From Vibrio sp. DW001 (GTDB lineage Bacteria; Pseudomonadota; Gammaproteobacteria; Enterobacterales; Vibrionaceae): 64,000 nucleotides of DNA. The notes below the pieces were generated by a model. That model was not told where the DNA came from and searched no databases. It worked only from the letters and a program-made list of their open reading frames with translations. The position numbers and the translations under genes are program-made. Positions within the stretch are counted from its first letter, which is position 1. Every line of letters begins with the position of its first letter. The DNA lies in NCBI RefSeq assembly GCF_029016285.1, contig NZ_CP091975.1:868001-932000 (forward strand). The letters run 5' to 3'. Shown here piece by piece: positions 38,626 to 48,198 of this stretch.

Positions 38626-39855
38626 ATGGATGTTCCTGATATCAGTCATGGTTTAACCTTTGGATCCGCGATTGTTTTGCAGAATAAAGTTGTTCATGTT
38701 GATGAAGCATTTGCGTCATTGTTCGGTTTTACCTCGCTCGTTGATCTAAAAAGTTTCATATCAACCCCTCTACATTTAATCTCCCACGATTTTCATCAAA
38801 AAGTGCTGTCAAAAAGTATGTCGACTTCATTTGCGTCAGATTCGATGGATCCTAATGGGGAGATTTTTTTTACCGCCAATAGATTTGGTAAAACGATCGC
38901 TGTTTTTTCACTTATGCAAAAAACAACATGGAATAAAAAATCTGCGCTAGAAATATTATTATTCGACATTTCATCGAAAGTCAGTCCTCATCAACTTATT
39001 AATAGACCGAAATATGAAAGCCTAATCAAAAATTCCGTTCAAGGTGTTGTGATTCACCGTTTCTTTAAACCCTTGCTTATAAATCAAGCATGGGCTGATT
39101 TGATGGGTGTAGATTCTAAAGATGATTTTTTGGAAAATGGCAGCGTTCTTGATGTGATACCAAAAATACATCATGCAGGCGCATTGGATCGGTGTGAGAA
39201 GGTATTGCGTGGTGAAGCCGTCGGGGAAAGCCACATTATTGAAAACATTCGTTTAGATGGAACAAAGCGGTTCTTCAATATTTATGATCACGCGATTAAC
39301 TGGGAAGGAGAGCCAGCCCTTGAAGTTGTCGCGGTTGATGTGACGGACAAGGTTGTCGCCCAACAGGAATTGGCTTACCGCGCCGATCATGATTCTCTTA
39401 CTGATTTACTCAATCGTGATGCGTTATATAAATGGATTAAAGAGCATTGTCTTGATGTAAAGTCGATGAGCTGCATCCTTTTTGATATTGATAATTTTAA
39501 GAATGTTAATGATAGTTATGGGCACGAAGTGGGGGATTCTGTACTAAGGCATTTATCCTCTATTATAAAGAAACAAGTAGGTGACGACGGTGTTGTAGGA
39601 CGATGGGGAGGAGAAGAGTTTATTATATTTTTGGCTGAATCATCGCAAGAAGTTAGCTATGAGCTCGCTGAAAAAATACGTTCATCGTGTGAAAGTTCGA
39701 TACTCAACAGCCAGTATGGTGACATAAAAAACACACTCAGCATCGGTGTTAGCTTTACCGATGATTTTTCTAACACAATGCCAAAAGACCTCATTCGTAT
39801 CGCCGATGAAAGAATGTATATCTCTAAACAATCAGGTAAAAATAGGGTCTCTTAA
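38626..39855 (+). CDS. PAS-domain diguanylate cyclase
   Basis: Makes cyclic di-GMP, controlling motility and biofilm. 409 residues with no membrane helix: two PAS-like sensory regions (about 8-115 and 130-245), a short coiled linker (KVVAQQELAYRADHDSLTDLLNRD), then the GGDEF domain. The catalytic motif is RWGGEEF (GGEEF at 328-332), so activity is expected. The inhibitory RxxD site five residues before it is absent (GDDG), so product feedback at that site is unlikely. Likely monocistronic; the ribosome site is weak. Confidence 0.88.
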   Translation: MDVPDISHGLTFGSAIVLQNKVVHVDEAFASLFGFTSLVDLKSFISTPLHLISHDFHQKVLSKSMSTSFASDSMDPNGEIFFTANRFGKTIAVFSLMQKTTWNKKSALEILLFDISSKVSPHQLINRPKYESLIKNSVQGVVIHRFFKPLLINQAWADLMGVDSKDDFLENGSVLDVIPKIHHAGALDRCEKVLRGEAVGESHIIENIRLDGTKRFFNIYDHAINWEGEPALEVVAVDVTDKVVAQQELAYRADHDSLTDLLNRDALYKWIKEHCLDVKSMSCILFDIDNFKNVNDSYGHEVGDSVLRHLSSIIKKQVGDDGVVGRWGGEEFIIFLAESSQEVSYELAEKIRSSCESSILNSQYGDIKNTLSIGVSFTDDFSNTMPKDLIRIADERMYISKQSGKNRVS

Positions 39856-39874
39856 TCTCTAGGACATTCGTTGA

Positions 39875-40474
39875 CTACAGGTTATCGAATCGCATTTGTT
39901 TATAATAAAACTCTTTGTCTTTTTCCGATATTTTACGCATTACTTTGCATGGATTTCCCACTGCAACTACATTAGCTGGAATATCCTTTGTTACAATGCT
40001 GCCCGCACCAATAACGCTATTTTTTCCTATCGTTACCCCTGGGAGTACAACCGAATTTGCACCAATCCATACGTTTTCTTCTATGTGGATAGGTATATTA
40101 AACTGCGCTACTTTTTTCCTCATTTCCGGTTCAATCGGATGACCCGCGGTGGATAACGTCACGTTAGGAGCGATCATTACATAATCGCCAATATATATAT
40201 GGGTATCATCCACCAAGGTGAGGTTGAAATTGGCATAAACATGGTTACCTAGATGAGTATGCTTGGCCCAATTCGCACGAAGAGGTGGTTCTATATAGCA
40301 GTTGTCCCCAACCTCAGCAAAGAGTTCAGAAAGCAACGCTTGCCGTTTATCTGATTCGGACGGCCGGCTATGATTGAAGTCATACAAAGTTTCTAAGCAT
40401 TTCGTCTGCTCTTGCAATATTGAATCTTCGAAGAAATAGACGGTTTGTGCGTGCATTTTTTCTTTAATGTCCAT
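39875..40474 (-). CDS. sugar O-acetyltransferase (maltose/galactoside type)
   Basis: 199-residue left-handed beta-helix (hexapeptide repeat) transferase of the Maa/LacA/NodL group, which moves acetyl from CoA to sugars. N-terminal Maa cap (about 1-60), GANSVVLPGVTIGKNSVIGAGSIVTKDIPANVVAVGNP hexapeptide coils, and the catalytic His in TLSTAGHPIEPE. The acceptor sugar is unknown. Two adjacent ATGs; the second, 40474, has better spacing to AAAGG. Convergent with the cyclase gene, only 19 bases apart. Confidence 0.88.
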   Translation of the reverse strand: MDIKEKMHAQTVYFFEDSILQEQTKCLETLYDFNHSRPSESDKRQALLSELFAEVGDNCYIEPPLRANWAKHTHLGNHVYANFNLTLVDDTHIYIGDYVMIAPNVTLSTAGHPIEPEMRKKVAQFNIPIHIEENVWIGANSVVLPGVTIGKNSVIGAGSIVTKDIPANVVAVGNPCKVMRKISEKDKEFYYKQMRFDNL

Positions 40475-40770
40475 CATCTGCCTTTGAGTTAATGATCTGC
40501 GATGCTGTCGATACCAATATTATTAACGAATTCCTTTCTAAAATTAAACGGTATTTCATCAAGCGTAGACCTACGTCCCCTTTTTAGTAGACGGGCTATC
40601 TTGACCACAAAGCAAGGACGGTTATGCACCTGCTATTAATAATGACAAACATCCCTAAACTATTACAATTTTCAGCCGATAATTATGTAGATCCAAAGAT
40701 GCTAGGTATGGAGTTGAACCTCGGGAAGAAGGTTAGGTGTGCCTAAACTTAATTTAGAATGGAAGACCAT

Positions 40771-42396
40771 ATGAGAAATAATCAGCCTGTCACACAGAAA
40801 GAGCAACGGTTCACTTCTTCGGAAGACTTAGTATCAGTAACCGATTTGGATGGAAAGATTCGTTATGTGAATCAAGCGTTTCTCGAAATGAGTGGATTTA
40901 CGCTAGAAGAGTTGATTGGGAAGGACCACAACATAGTGCGTCACCCTGATATGCCGAAAGCTGCATTTGAAGACCTATGGAAGACGGTACGTACAGGCAA
41001 TGGCTGGCGTGGGTTTGTTAAAAACCGTTGTAAAAATGGTGACCATTATTGGGTCGATGCATTTGTTACTCCGGTTATGAAACAGGGCAAGGTGATTGGT
41101 TACCAATCCGTTCGTTCAGAGCCTTCTAGAGAGCAAGTTAGCAAGGCTGATCAGCTATATAAGAAACTGAGAAACAATGATTCGTTAAAACTACCGAAGA
41201 TTAAGTTTATCCATCGGTTAACCTTTAAGAGTTTGTTCAATTTTACTTCTGTTGTGAATCTATTGATTTTACTTTTCGCAATATTCATGGCCTATCAAGA
41301 TGCACATCCTGCGTTATTGATGCTACTTGGCGTTTCAATGTTACTGACGTTGTTTAATTGGTGGCGCTCCATCGTCGGGTTAATTCAACCATTGGATGAG
41401 ATTCGTATCAGATTACGAGAGATGGCCAGCGGCGACTACAATCAACAAATTCATCTCGAATCGATGAATGAAGTAGGACGCGCCATGATGGCAGTGAAAC
41501 TTCTACAGGCGAGGAGTAAAACCGTTTTAGGTCAGGTGTCTAGTGCTGCGGGTGATTTGATTATATCTGCTGAGCAGCTTTCTGGCACCAGTTATTCAAT
41601 GACGAAAACCATGGCTAATCAGTCCAATCATACCACTCAAGTTGCTACGGCGATGAGTGAAATGAGCTCTACGGTTGATGAAGTGTCAAGCAATGCACAA
41701 AACTCTTCTGATACCACTACCGCAGCTCAGCAGACAGTGGTTGATGGTGACAGCGTCGTAAAGGATGCTTTACATTCAATGGAAGCATTTTCACTAGAAT
41801 TAACCAATACTACCAAGCAAATTAATACCCTTTCTGCCAATAGCGAACAGATTAGCCAGATTACTAACGTGATCAGTGAAATTGCGGACCAAACTAATCT
41901 ATTAGCGCTAAACGCAGCAATAGAAGCGGCAAGAGCCGGGGAGTATGGTCGAGGTTTCGCTGTTGTTGCTGATGAGGTGAGAAATCTTGCATCTCGTACA
42001 CAAGACGCAACCCAAGAGATAAGAACCATGTTAGATGATTTATCTAGTGGCATTAAAAATTCCGCTGAGACGATAAAAAGAAATAACCAAGAAGCTCAAA
42101 ATGCGTTAGAAAAAGTGGCGTCGTCGCGGGATATCTTTGCCCAAGTAGCACAAGGTATGGAACTTATTAATGATATGACAACTCAAATAGCTACTGCGGC
42201 AGAAGAGCAGAGTTTAGTTGCCGTTGAAATGAGCAGCAATATTGAGACTATTAGCATTGAAGCCGTATCAACGGAAGAGGAAGCGAGAAAACTTCAAGAT
42301 AAAGCCTCTCAATTAAACGATAGCGCTGTTCACTTGCAAGACCTGATGAGTGACTTTGATCTAGGCAATCAAAATAATGCCATCTCGAGAAGATGA
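40771..42396 (+). CDS. Aer-like PAS methyl-accepting chemotaxis protein
   Basis: Receptor feeding CheA, likely for redox or energy taxis. 541 residues: N-terminal PAS (about 20-125) with the Aer-type opening MRNNQPVTQ and [13 protein letters not shown], which in Aer binds FAD. Two close membrane helices follow (about 150-185), then HAMP and the signalling domain with the hairpin tip [35 protein letters not shown]. There is no CheR-binding pentapeptide at the C terminus. GGAAG 5 bases before ATG 40771 decides the start over an ATG at 40759. FAD binding is inference. Confidence 0.9.
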   Translation: MRNNQPVTQKEQRFTSSEDLVSVTDLDGKIRYVNQAFLEMSGFTLEELIGKDHNIVRHPDMPKAAFEDLWKTVRTGNGWRGFVKNRCKNGDHYWVDAFVTPVMKQGKVIGYQSVRSEPSREQVSKADQLYKKLRNNDSLKLPKIKFIHRLTFKSLFNFTSVVNLLILLFAIFMAYQDAHPALLMLLGVSMLLTLFNWWRSIVGLIQPLDEIRIRLREMASGDYNQQIHLESMNEVGRAMMAVKLLQARSKTVLGQVSSAAGDLIISAEQLSGTSYSMTKTMANQSNHTTQVATAMSEMSSTVDEVSSNAQNSSDTTTAAQQTVVDGDSVVKDALHSMEAFSLELTNTTKQINTLSANSEQISQITNVISEIADQTNLLALNAAIEAARAGEYGRGFAVVADEVRNLASRTQDATQEIRTMLDDLSSGIKNSAETIKRNNQEAQNALEKVASSRDIFAQVAQGMELINDMTTQIATAAEEQSLVAVEMSSNIETISIEAVSTEEEARKLQDKASQLNDSAVHLQDLMSDFDLGNQNNAISRR

Positions 42397-42423
42397 AATA
42401 ATAAGGAAACCTAGTTGTGTTTG

Positions 42424-42461
42424 ACCGCCAGCAACGTCAAATTGATTGGCGGTTTCTTTTT
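42424..42461 (+). terminator. terminator of the chemoreceptor gene
   Basis: ACCGCCA (42424-42430) pairs with TGGCGGT (42447-42453), followed by TTCTTTTT. Confidence 0.8.
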
Positions 42462-42544
42462 AATGCTGTATTGATATTGTAGATAACAATGCACCTTGGA
42501 AAACGACCCTTTAGCTAACTCTAGAGAGTGAAAATTATTCAATC

Positions 42545-43450
42545 ATGACCAATCCTATTACCCTAGATGCACTGCGTATTTTAGATGCGATAGATAGAAA
42601 AGAAAGTTTCGCTGCCGCCGCTGAAGAGCTTTACCGAGTGCCATCGGCAGTCTCTTATACAGTAAAAAAACTGGAAGAGGATCTTAGTGTCGTCATATTT
42701 GATCGAAGTAAAAGAAAAGCCGAGTTCACAGTGACGGGGCAATTGTTACTGAAGCATGGCCGTTCTATATTGCAGGCAACGGATAATCTATCAAAACTGG
42801 TTATCCAAGCTGAAAGTGGGTGGGAACCAGAACTAAGAATCTGCGTTGACAATATTATAAATTGTCAGCCTATCTATACGCTAATTGGCGAGTTTCAAAA
42901 ACATCATCCACATGTAGAGATCAAACTGGTAGAAGAGGTATTTGGTGGTACTTTTGATGCACTAGATTCTGGGCGTGTCGATCTTGCGATAGGTACACCC
43001 TTAGACATTGATACCATCAAATATCAATGTTTAGGAATAGGCAAAATCGACTTTGTGTTCGCTGTAGCCAGCGATCATCCTTTGACGGCGTTACGTCAGC
43101 CGATCACAATCGAAGAAGTAAAACAGTACCCTTCCATAGTCGTTTCAGACAGCTCTAGGAACCTACCTGCAAAGTCTTCGGGTATCTTTGAAGGTCAACG
43201 AAGACTGACGGTCCCAACAGTAGACAAAAAAATTACACTGCATCTTTTGGGATTAGGTGTGGGGTATTTACCTTTGTTTAGAATAAGAAAAGAGCTAGAT
43301 TCAGGTGAGCTTGTTGTTTTAGAGACGTCTCCACTAACGAATCGAAGCAATAGTTTAGGAATCGGATGGCGTAAAGATAACACAGGAAAAGCGCTCAATT
43401 GGTTTATAGAAAAGCTATCAGAATTGAAAAGAGAAGAATTTGTGAGCTGA
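42545..43450 (+). CDS. LysR family transcriptional regulator (YhaJ-like)
   Basis: 301 residues: N-terminal winged helix (about 5-64: ITLDALRILDAIDRKESF, VPSAVSYTVKKLEEDL) and a periplasmic-binding-protein-like effector domain (about 90-295). The N-terminal sequence recalls E. coli YhaJ. It lies 252 bases before dctP on the same strand and might regulate it, but LysR proteins more often control divergent genes, so the target is uncertain. Confidence 0.88.
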   Translation: MTNPITLDALRILDAIDRKESFAAAAEELYRVPSAVSYTVKKLEEDLSVVIFDRSKRKAEFTVTGQLLLKHGRSILQATDNLSKLVIQAESGWEPELRICVDNIINCQPIYTLIGEFQKHHPHVEIKLVEEVFGGTFDALDSGRVDLAIGTPLDIDTIKYQCLGIGKIDFVFAVASDHPLTALRQPITIEEVKQYPSIVVSDSSRNLPAKSSGIFEGQRRLTVPTVDKKITLHLLGLGVGYLPLFRIRKELDSGELVVLETSPLTNRSNSLGIGWRKDNTGKALNWFIEKLSELKREEFVS

Positions 43451-43492
43451 AACTAAAAAACTCTGAAGCATATGTTACCAGTATGTAATAAA

Positions 43493-43521
43493 TGACACAT
43501 TTGTACTCTTTTTATGTGTCA
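43493..43521. promoter_or_regulatory. inverted repeat upstream of dctP, candidate activator site
   Basis: TGACACAT (43493-43500) and ATGTGTCA (43514-43521) form a perfect 8-bp inverted repeat with a 13-base spacer. The centre is about 120 bases before the sigma-54 promoter, a usual enhancer distance for DctD-type activators. A LysR site (a dyad) is an alternative. Confidence 0.5.
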
Positions 43522-43628
43522 ATTCCCACCCATTTATACTCCCTCGATAATTCCCCTAGTAATACAATACATTGATTAAGCGGCAATAGAGCCCGTGCTA
43601 CAAGGAATGTAAAATTATTGTTAATAGT

Positions 43629-43643
43629 TGGCTTGCTTATTGC
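43629..43643 (+). promoter_or_regulatory. sigma-54 promoter of dctPQM
   Basis: TGGCTTGCTTATTGC has the invariant GG (43630-43631) and GC (43642-43643) with exactly 10 bases between, and TTGC at -12. It lies 60 bases before dctP. DctD, encoded nearby, is a sigma-54 activator with an intact GAFTGA loop. Confidence 0.75.
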
Positions 43644-43702
43644 CTTATGTAGTCCATGCAGAGCCCAAAGATGGGCCTGTTTAAATCATATGGAGAATAA
43701 AA

Positions 43703-44698
43703 ATGATCAAGCCACTTACCCTACTGTCTGTGTCTGCACTTGCCTTAACGAGTTTCAATGCTGCTGCTAACTGTGATCCTGGTGAAATCGTCATCAAGTT
43801 TAGCCACGTAACCAATACAGATAAGCACCCTAAAGGTATCGCTGCCTCTTTACTAGAGACACGCGTAAATGAAGAGATGAATGGAAAAGCTTGTATGCAA
43901 GTGTTCCCTAACTCTACTTTGTATGATGATGACAAAGTACTAGAAGCCTTGTTAAATGGTGATGTTCAAATGGCCGCTCCATCTCTATCAAAATTTGAAA
44001 AAATCACGAAGAAATATCGTATTTTTGACCTTCCTTTCCTTTTTGAAGATGTAGATGCCGTAGACCGTTTCCAAAACTCTGAATCTGGTGACAAGCTTAA
44101 AAATGCGATGAAACGACGCGGCCTTAAAGGCCTTGCATTCTGGCACAACGGTATGAAACAAATGTCTGCGAATAAGCCATTGATGCTCCCATCGGATGCT
44201 GAAGGCCTCAAATTTCGTGTACAAGCTTCAGATGTTCTAGTTGCACAGTTTGAGCAATTGGGTGCTAATCCGCAGAAAATGTCGTTCAAAGAAGTGTATG
44301 GCGGCTTGCAAACTAAAGTTATCGACGGGCAAGAGAATACGTGGTCCAACATCTATGGTAAGAAGTTCTTTGAAGTACAAGATGGTGTGACAGAAACCAA
44401 CCACGGTATCCTAGATTATCTTGTTGTTACTTCAAATAAATTTTGGGACAACCTACCTAATGATGTTCGCGATCAGTTGGGTAAAATTGTGATGGAAGTG
44501 ACCGCCACTCGTAACTCAGAGTCAAGTAAAGTGAATGCAACCAATAGGCAAAACATCATTGATGCAGGTGGAGTAGTGCGAACGTTATCCTCTGAGCAGC
44601 GTCAAGCTTGGGTTGATGCACTTAAACCCGTTTGGAGCAAATATGAAAAAGATATTGGTTCCGAGTTAATCGATGCTGCCTTGGCATCAAATAAGTAA
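43703..44698 (+). CDS. dctP: C4-dicarboxylate TRAP binding protein DctP
   Basis: Periplasmic binder of succinate, malate and fumarate. 331 residues: signal peptide (cleaved near FNAAA), then the mature fold starting CDPGEIVIKFSHVTNTDKHPKG. The ligand-binding core is LKFRVQASDVLVAQFEQLG (Arg contacts a carboxylate) with SFKEVYGGLQTKVIDGQENTWSNI. First gene of dctPQM, with the sigma-54 promoter upstream and a hairpin between it and dctQ that probably raises its expression. Confidence 0.95.
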   Translation: MIKPLTLLSVSALALTSFNAAANCDPGEIVIKFSHVTNTDKHPKGIAASLLETRVNEEMNGKACMQVFPNSTLYDDDKVLEALLNGDVQMAAPSLSKFEKITKKYRIFDLPFLFEDVDAVDRFQNSESGDKLKNAMKRRGLKGLAFWHNGMKQMSANKPLMLPSDAEGLKFRVQASDVLVAQFEQLGANPQKMSFKEVYGGLQTKVIDGQENTWSNIYGKKFFEVQDGVTETNHGILDYLVVTSNKFWDNLPNDVRDQLGKIVMEVTATRNSESSKVNATNRQNIIDAGGVVRTLSSEQRQAWVDALKPVWSKYEKDIGSELIDAALASNK

Positions 44699-44706
44699 TC
44701 CGCAAA

Positions 44707-44730
44707 GCATGGGTAGGATTCTACCCATGC
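44707..44730 (+). other. intercistronic hairpin between dctP and dctQ
   Basis: GCATGGGTAG-GATT-CTACCCATGC, a perfect 10-bp stem 8 bases after the dctP stop with no T tract. Such hairpins protect the upstream message from 3' exonucleases or cause partial termination. Confidence 0.75.
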
Positions 44731-44763
44731 AACTTACAATAATAATGATAGCGGAGAATCCTC

Positions 44764-45402
44764 ATGATACGGACGTTTTTTTCTAAAGTAGAAAGGGCAA
44801 CCGACCTCCTTGAAGAAACCTTAATCGCTGGTTTCCTTGGGATAATGACCTTGCTTACTTTTACCAATGTTGTATTTCGTTATGTACTGAATGACAATAT
44901 TTTATGGGCTCTTGAATTAACAGTATTTATGTTTGCATGGATGGTGCTAGTTGGTGCTTCTTACGGTGTAAAAAGGCACTTTCATATCGGTGTAGATGTT
45001 GTGATTAACATGGCACCAAAGGGGCTACAAAAGGTATATGCGATTATCGCTGTGTCTCTTTGTCTCTGTTTTTCGGTCATGCTGCTCATTGGTTCTTGGA
45101 ATTACTGGTATCCGTTTATTTCTGAACGTGCGTGGTACGAAACGGATGACATTCCTATGCCAGAAATGTTGCAATTTTTAGCCGATCTTCTCAACGAAGG
45201 TGAGCGTTACGAAAAGCTACCTCGATTTATACCCTATGCAGTGCTACCAATCAGTATGGCAACGCTTACTGCAAGATTTCTTCAAGCCGCCTATAAAATT
45301 ATAGTGGGTGATCTGGATAGATTAATTGCCAGCCATGAGGCAGAAGAAAACCTCGAAGCATTAAAAGCTGACGTTCTTAAAAATGACGAGAAGGAGGGGT
45401 AA
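44764..45402 (+). CDS. dctQ: TRAP small permease subunit DctQ
   Basis: 212-residue membrane subunit that joins DctM to form the permease. Four helices (about 17-40, 52-72, 92-115, 155-178), with NVVFRYVLNDNILWALELTVFMFAWMVLVGASYG as the family core. The stretch between helices 3 and 4 (about 115-155) is longer than in many DctQ proteins, and the C-terminal tail is acidic. dctM starts 3 bases after its stop. Confidence 0.94.
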   Translation: MIRTFFSKVERATDLLEETLIAGFLGIMTLLTFTNVVFRYVLNDNILWALELTVFMFAWMVLVGASYGVKRHFHIGVDVVINMAPKGLQKVYAIIAVSLCLCFSVMLLIGSWNYWYPFISERAWYETDDIPMPEMLQFLADLLNEGERYEKLPRFIPYAVLPISMATLTARFLQAAYKIIVGDLDRLIASHEAEENLEALKADVLKNDEKEG

Positions 45403-45405
45403 ATT

Positions 45406-46767
45406 ATGGCAATTTTATTTCTATTTATAATGGTTATCGCTTTCATGCTTGTTGGCGTTCCAATCGCTATTTCTCTTGGTTTAGCGAGCATGTTTTTCTT
45501 GATGATTCATTCAGATGCATCTCTTGCGTCAGTTGCGCAAACATTGTTTAACGCTTTTGCAGGACATTACACCCTTTTAGCTATTCCATTCTTTATTCTT
45601 GCTTCGAGTTTCATGTCTACCGGTGGCGTTGCGCGTCGAATTATTCGATTTGCTATTGCGATGGTAGGTTGGTTCCGTGGTGGCCTTGCCATCGCATCTG
45701 TTGTGGCCTGTATGATGTTTGCGGCGCTGTCTGGGTCATCTCCCGCTACAGTGGTTGCCATTGGGAGTATCGTCATCGCTGGTATGGTAAAAAATGGATA
45801 CAGCAAGGAATTCGCGGCAGGTGTTATCTGTAATGCAGGGACGCTAGGCATCCTCATTCCACCTTCAATCGTGATGGTGGTATACGCGGCAGCAACGGAT
45901 GTCTCTGTAGGACGTATGTTTCTAGCGGGCGTAGTTCCCGGTTTGCTTGCTGGTCTGATGCTTATCATTGCCATTTATATTACGGCTCGTGTTAAAAATC
46001 TACCTAAGCAACCGTTTGTTGGTTGGTCTGAAGCATTTAAAGCAGCCAAAGATGCAAGTTGGGGTTTATTGCTTATTGTCATCATTTTAGGTGGTATTTA
46101 TGGCGGCATATTTACGCCTACCGAAGCGGCGGCTGTCGCGGCAGTATACGCTTTCTTAATCGCTAATTTTATCTACAAAGATATGGGGCCTTTTGCGGAC
46201 AAGGAGAATAAGAAACCTTGGTTCATCAAAATCTTCCAGGCGTTTGTACACAAAGATACCCACGCAACGTTATATGATGCGGGTAAGTTAACCATTATGT
46301 TGTTATTTATCATCGCTAACGCTTTGATATTAAAGCATGTTCTGACCGAAGAACGCATTCCGCAAATGATTACAGAATCCATGCTATCGGCTGGTCTGGG
46401 ACCGATCACCTTCTTAATTGTTGTCAATGTTCTGTTACTGATTGGTGGTCAGTTTATGGAGCCATCAGGGTTGTTGATTATCGTGGCACCTTTAGTTTTC
46501 CCAATAGCTATCGCATTAGGTATTGATCCTATTCATCTTGGTATCATTATGGTGGTGAATATGGAAATAGGGATGATAACACCACCCGTTGGCCTCAATC
46601 TCTTTGTTACTGCGGGGGTAGCGAAGATGTCGATGTTAGCCGTTGTGAAAGCCGCGCTACCATGGGTCGGCGTTATGTTTTTGTTCCTGATCATCGTAAC
46701 GTACGTACCATGGGTATCAACGTGGTTACCGACATCCCTGATGGGCCCTGAGATTATTATTAAATAG
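45406..46767 (+). CDS. dctM: TRAP large permease subunit DctM
   Basis: Sodium-coupled large permease with about 12-13 helices, 453 residues. Family signatures: SGSSPATVVAIGSIVIAGMVKNGY, GTLGILIPPSIVMVVYAAATDVSVG, and near the end GMITPPVGLNLFVTAGV. Last gene of dctPQM, ending in a terminator shared with the convergent dctD. Confidence 0.96.
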   Translation: MAILFLFIMVIAFMLVGVPIAISLGLASMFFLMIHSDASLASVAQTLFNAFAGHYTLLAIPFFILASSFMSTGGVARRIIRFAIAMVGWFRGGLAIASVVACMMFAALSGSSPATVVAIGSIVIAGMVKNGYSKEFAAGVICNAGTLGILIPPSIVMVVYAAATDVSVGRMFLAGVVPGLLAGLMLIIAIYITARVKNLPKQPFVGWSEAFKAAKDASWGLLLIVIILGGIYGGIFTPTEAAAVAAVYAFLIANFIYKDMGPFADKENKKPWFIKIFQAFVHKDTHATLYDAGKLTIMLLFIIANALILKHVLTEERIPQMITESMLSAGLGPITFLIVVNVLLLIGGQFMEPSGLLIIVAPLVFPIAIALGIDPIHLGIIMVVNMEIGMITPPVGLNLFVTAGVAKMSMLAVVKAALPWVGVMFLFLIIVTYVPWVSTWLPTSLMGPEIIIK

Positions 46768-46796
46768 TAATGTGTCAATTTAGTTCTATAAAATAA

Positions 46797-46827
46797 AAAT
46801 GCAGCGCTTTAGCGCTGCATTTTTTTA
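46797..46827. terminator. bidirectional terminator between dctM and dctD
   Basis: AAAATGCAGCGC-TTTA-GCGCTGCATTTT between convergent operons, followed by further T. Confidence 0.95.
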
Positions 46828-48168
46828 ATTTAACTTATAGTTATCTTTGTCCAACTCATAACGCTGCATTTTGTCATATAGTGTCTTGCGTGCGAGGTTT
46901 AGAATTTCCATGGTATCTTTGATACTGCCTCCCGATTCAATCAGTGCATTCTCTATGGCGGAACGCTCAAATTCAGAGACTTGTTCGGCAAGACTTGAAG
47001 CGGTGGGTGCATTGTCTGAATCCTGATCAAGTTGTACTAGCTTACCGAGTAAAACAAATCGCTCTGCTGCGTTTCGAAGCTCTCTTACATTGCCCGGCCA
47101 ACGATGAGATATCAACGTCTGAAGCTCTGTTTGAGGAAGAGTGGTTGCTGCTTTTTTATAGCGAGCTGCCGCGACCAATAAAAAGTGGTGGAATAGGGCA
47201 GGAATGTCCTCCTTTCTTTCTCGAAGAGGGGGCAAGTCCAAAGTAACGACGTTTAGGCGATAGTAAAGATCTTGTCTAAATGTCCCTTCGATAGCCGCTA
47301 GTTTTAGATCGACTTTCGTTGCAGCAATTACTCGAATATCGAGAGGTATCATCTGATTAGAACCGACACGTTCGATGTTTCTCTCTTGGAGGACTCTAAG
47401 TAACTTTATCTGAGCCTGCATAGGCATGGATTCGATTTCATCCAAGAATAGTGTGCCACCTTGGGCAAACTCAAACTTACCGATACGCTTGCTTTCTGCT
47501 CCGGTAAATGCCCCCTTTTCATGTCCGTAGAGCTCGCTCTCGATCAGATTTTCTGGCACCGCTCCACAGTTTACCGCGACAAAGTTGTTTTTCCGGCGAC
47601 TGCTCTGTTCATGCAAAGACCGGGCGACTAACTCTTTACCCGTACCGGTTTCTCCAAACAACAATATATCTGCGTTGGTATCTGCCACATGGGTGATGGT
47701 CTTCCTAAGGCCTTGGACGCTGTCGGCTTCACCAATAATACGAGGTCCTAACGTTTTATTCGCTTTCAATGCCTGTTTTAGCTGTTTGTTCTCTTCCGTA
47801 AGTTGGCGTTTATCGATGGCTCTCTTAACAGTGTCTATCAGTCTATCATTTGAAAAAGGTTTCTCAATAAAATCATAAGCGCCGTCATGCATCGACTGTA
47901 CGGCCATCGATATATCACCATGACCCGTGATTAAAATTACAGGTAAGTCAGCGTCTTGGCTTTTAAAACTGTTTAGTAGCGCTTGCCCCGAGATGCCTGG
48001 CAAACAGATATCCGTAACTACGACATAAGGTAAACCATCATTTTTGGCTGCGATTAACGCCGACTCAGCATCGGGAAAAAACTGAGCAGAAATATCCTCT
48101 AGTTCAAAGCTTTGCTCATGGGCAAGTCTCATATCGGGTTCATCATCAATGAAAAATACGTCGTACAT
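46825..48168 (-). CDS. dctD: C4-dicarboxylate sigma-54 response regulator DctD
   Basis: 447-residue NtrC-type activator. Receiver with phosphoacceptor Asp53 (VVTDICLPG) and Lys in IEKPF; AAA+ domain with Walker A GETGTGKE (172-179), the sigma-54-contacting GAFTGA loop (219-224) and [12 protein letters not shown]alker B; Fis-type HTH at the C terminus ([29 protein letters not shown]). Paired with dctB 30 bases upstream on the same strand. Expected target is the dctP promoter. Confidence 0.95.
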   Translation of the reverse strand: MYDVFFIDDEPDMRLAHEQSFELEDISAQFFPDAESALIAAKNDGLPYVVVTDICLPGISGQALLNSFKSQDADLPVILITGHGDISMAVQSMHDGAYDFIEKPFSNDRLIDTVKRAIDKRQLTEENKQLKQALKANKTLGPRIIGEADSVQGLRKTITHVADTNADILLFGETGTGKELVARSLHEQSSRRKNNFVAVNCGAVPENLIESELYGHEKGAFTGAESKRIGKFEFAQGGTLFLDEIESMPMQAQIKLLRVLQERNIERVGSNQMIPLDIRVIAATKVDLKLAAIEGTFRQDLYYRLNVVTLDLPPLRERKEDIPALFHHFLLVAAARYKKAATTLPQTELQTLISHRWPGNVRELRNAAERFVLLGKLVQLDQDSDNAPTASSLAEQVSEFERSAIENALIESGGSIKDTMEILNLARKTLYDKMQRYELDKDNYKLN

Positions 48169-48198
48169 GGTTATATCCTTATTTACAGCAAGCTCTGC

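Noticed and set aside
40500..40520. Fourth copy of repeat B
   Set aside because: Only ATACCAAT is shared, too short to count.
45567..45974. 135-codon ORF antisense to dctM, and similar antisense frames under the NhaC-like gene
   Set aside because: They mirror hydrophobic membrane genes, have no ribosome sites and no recognisable protein.
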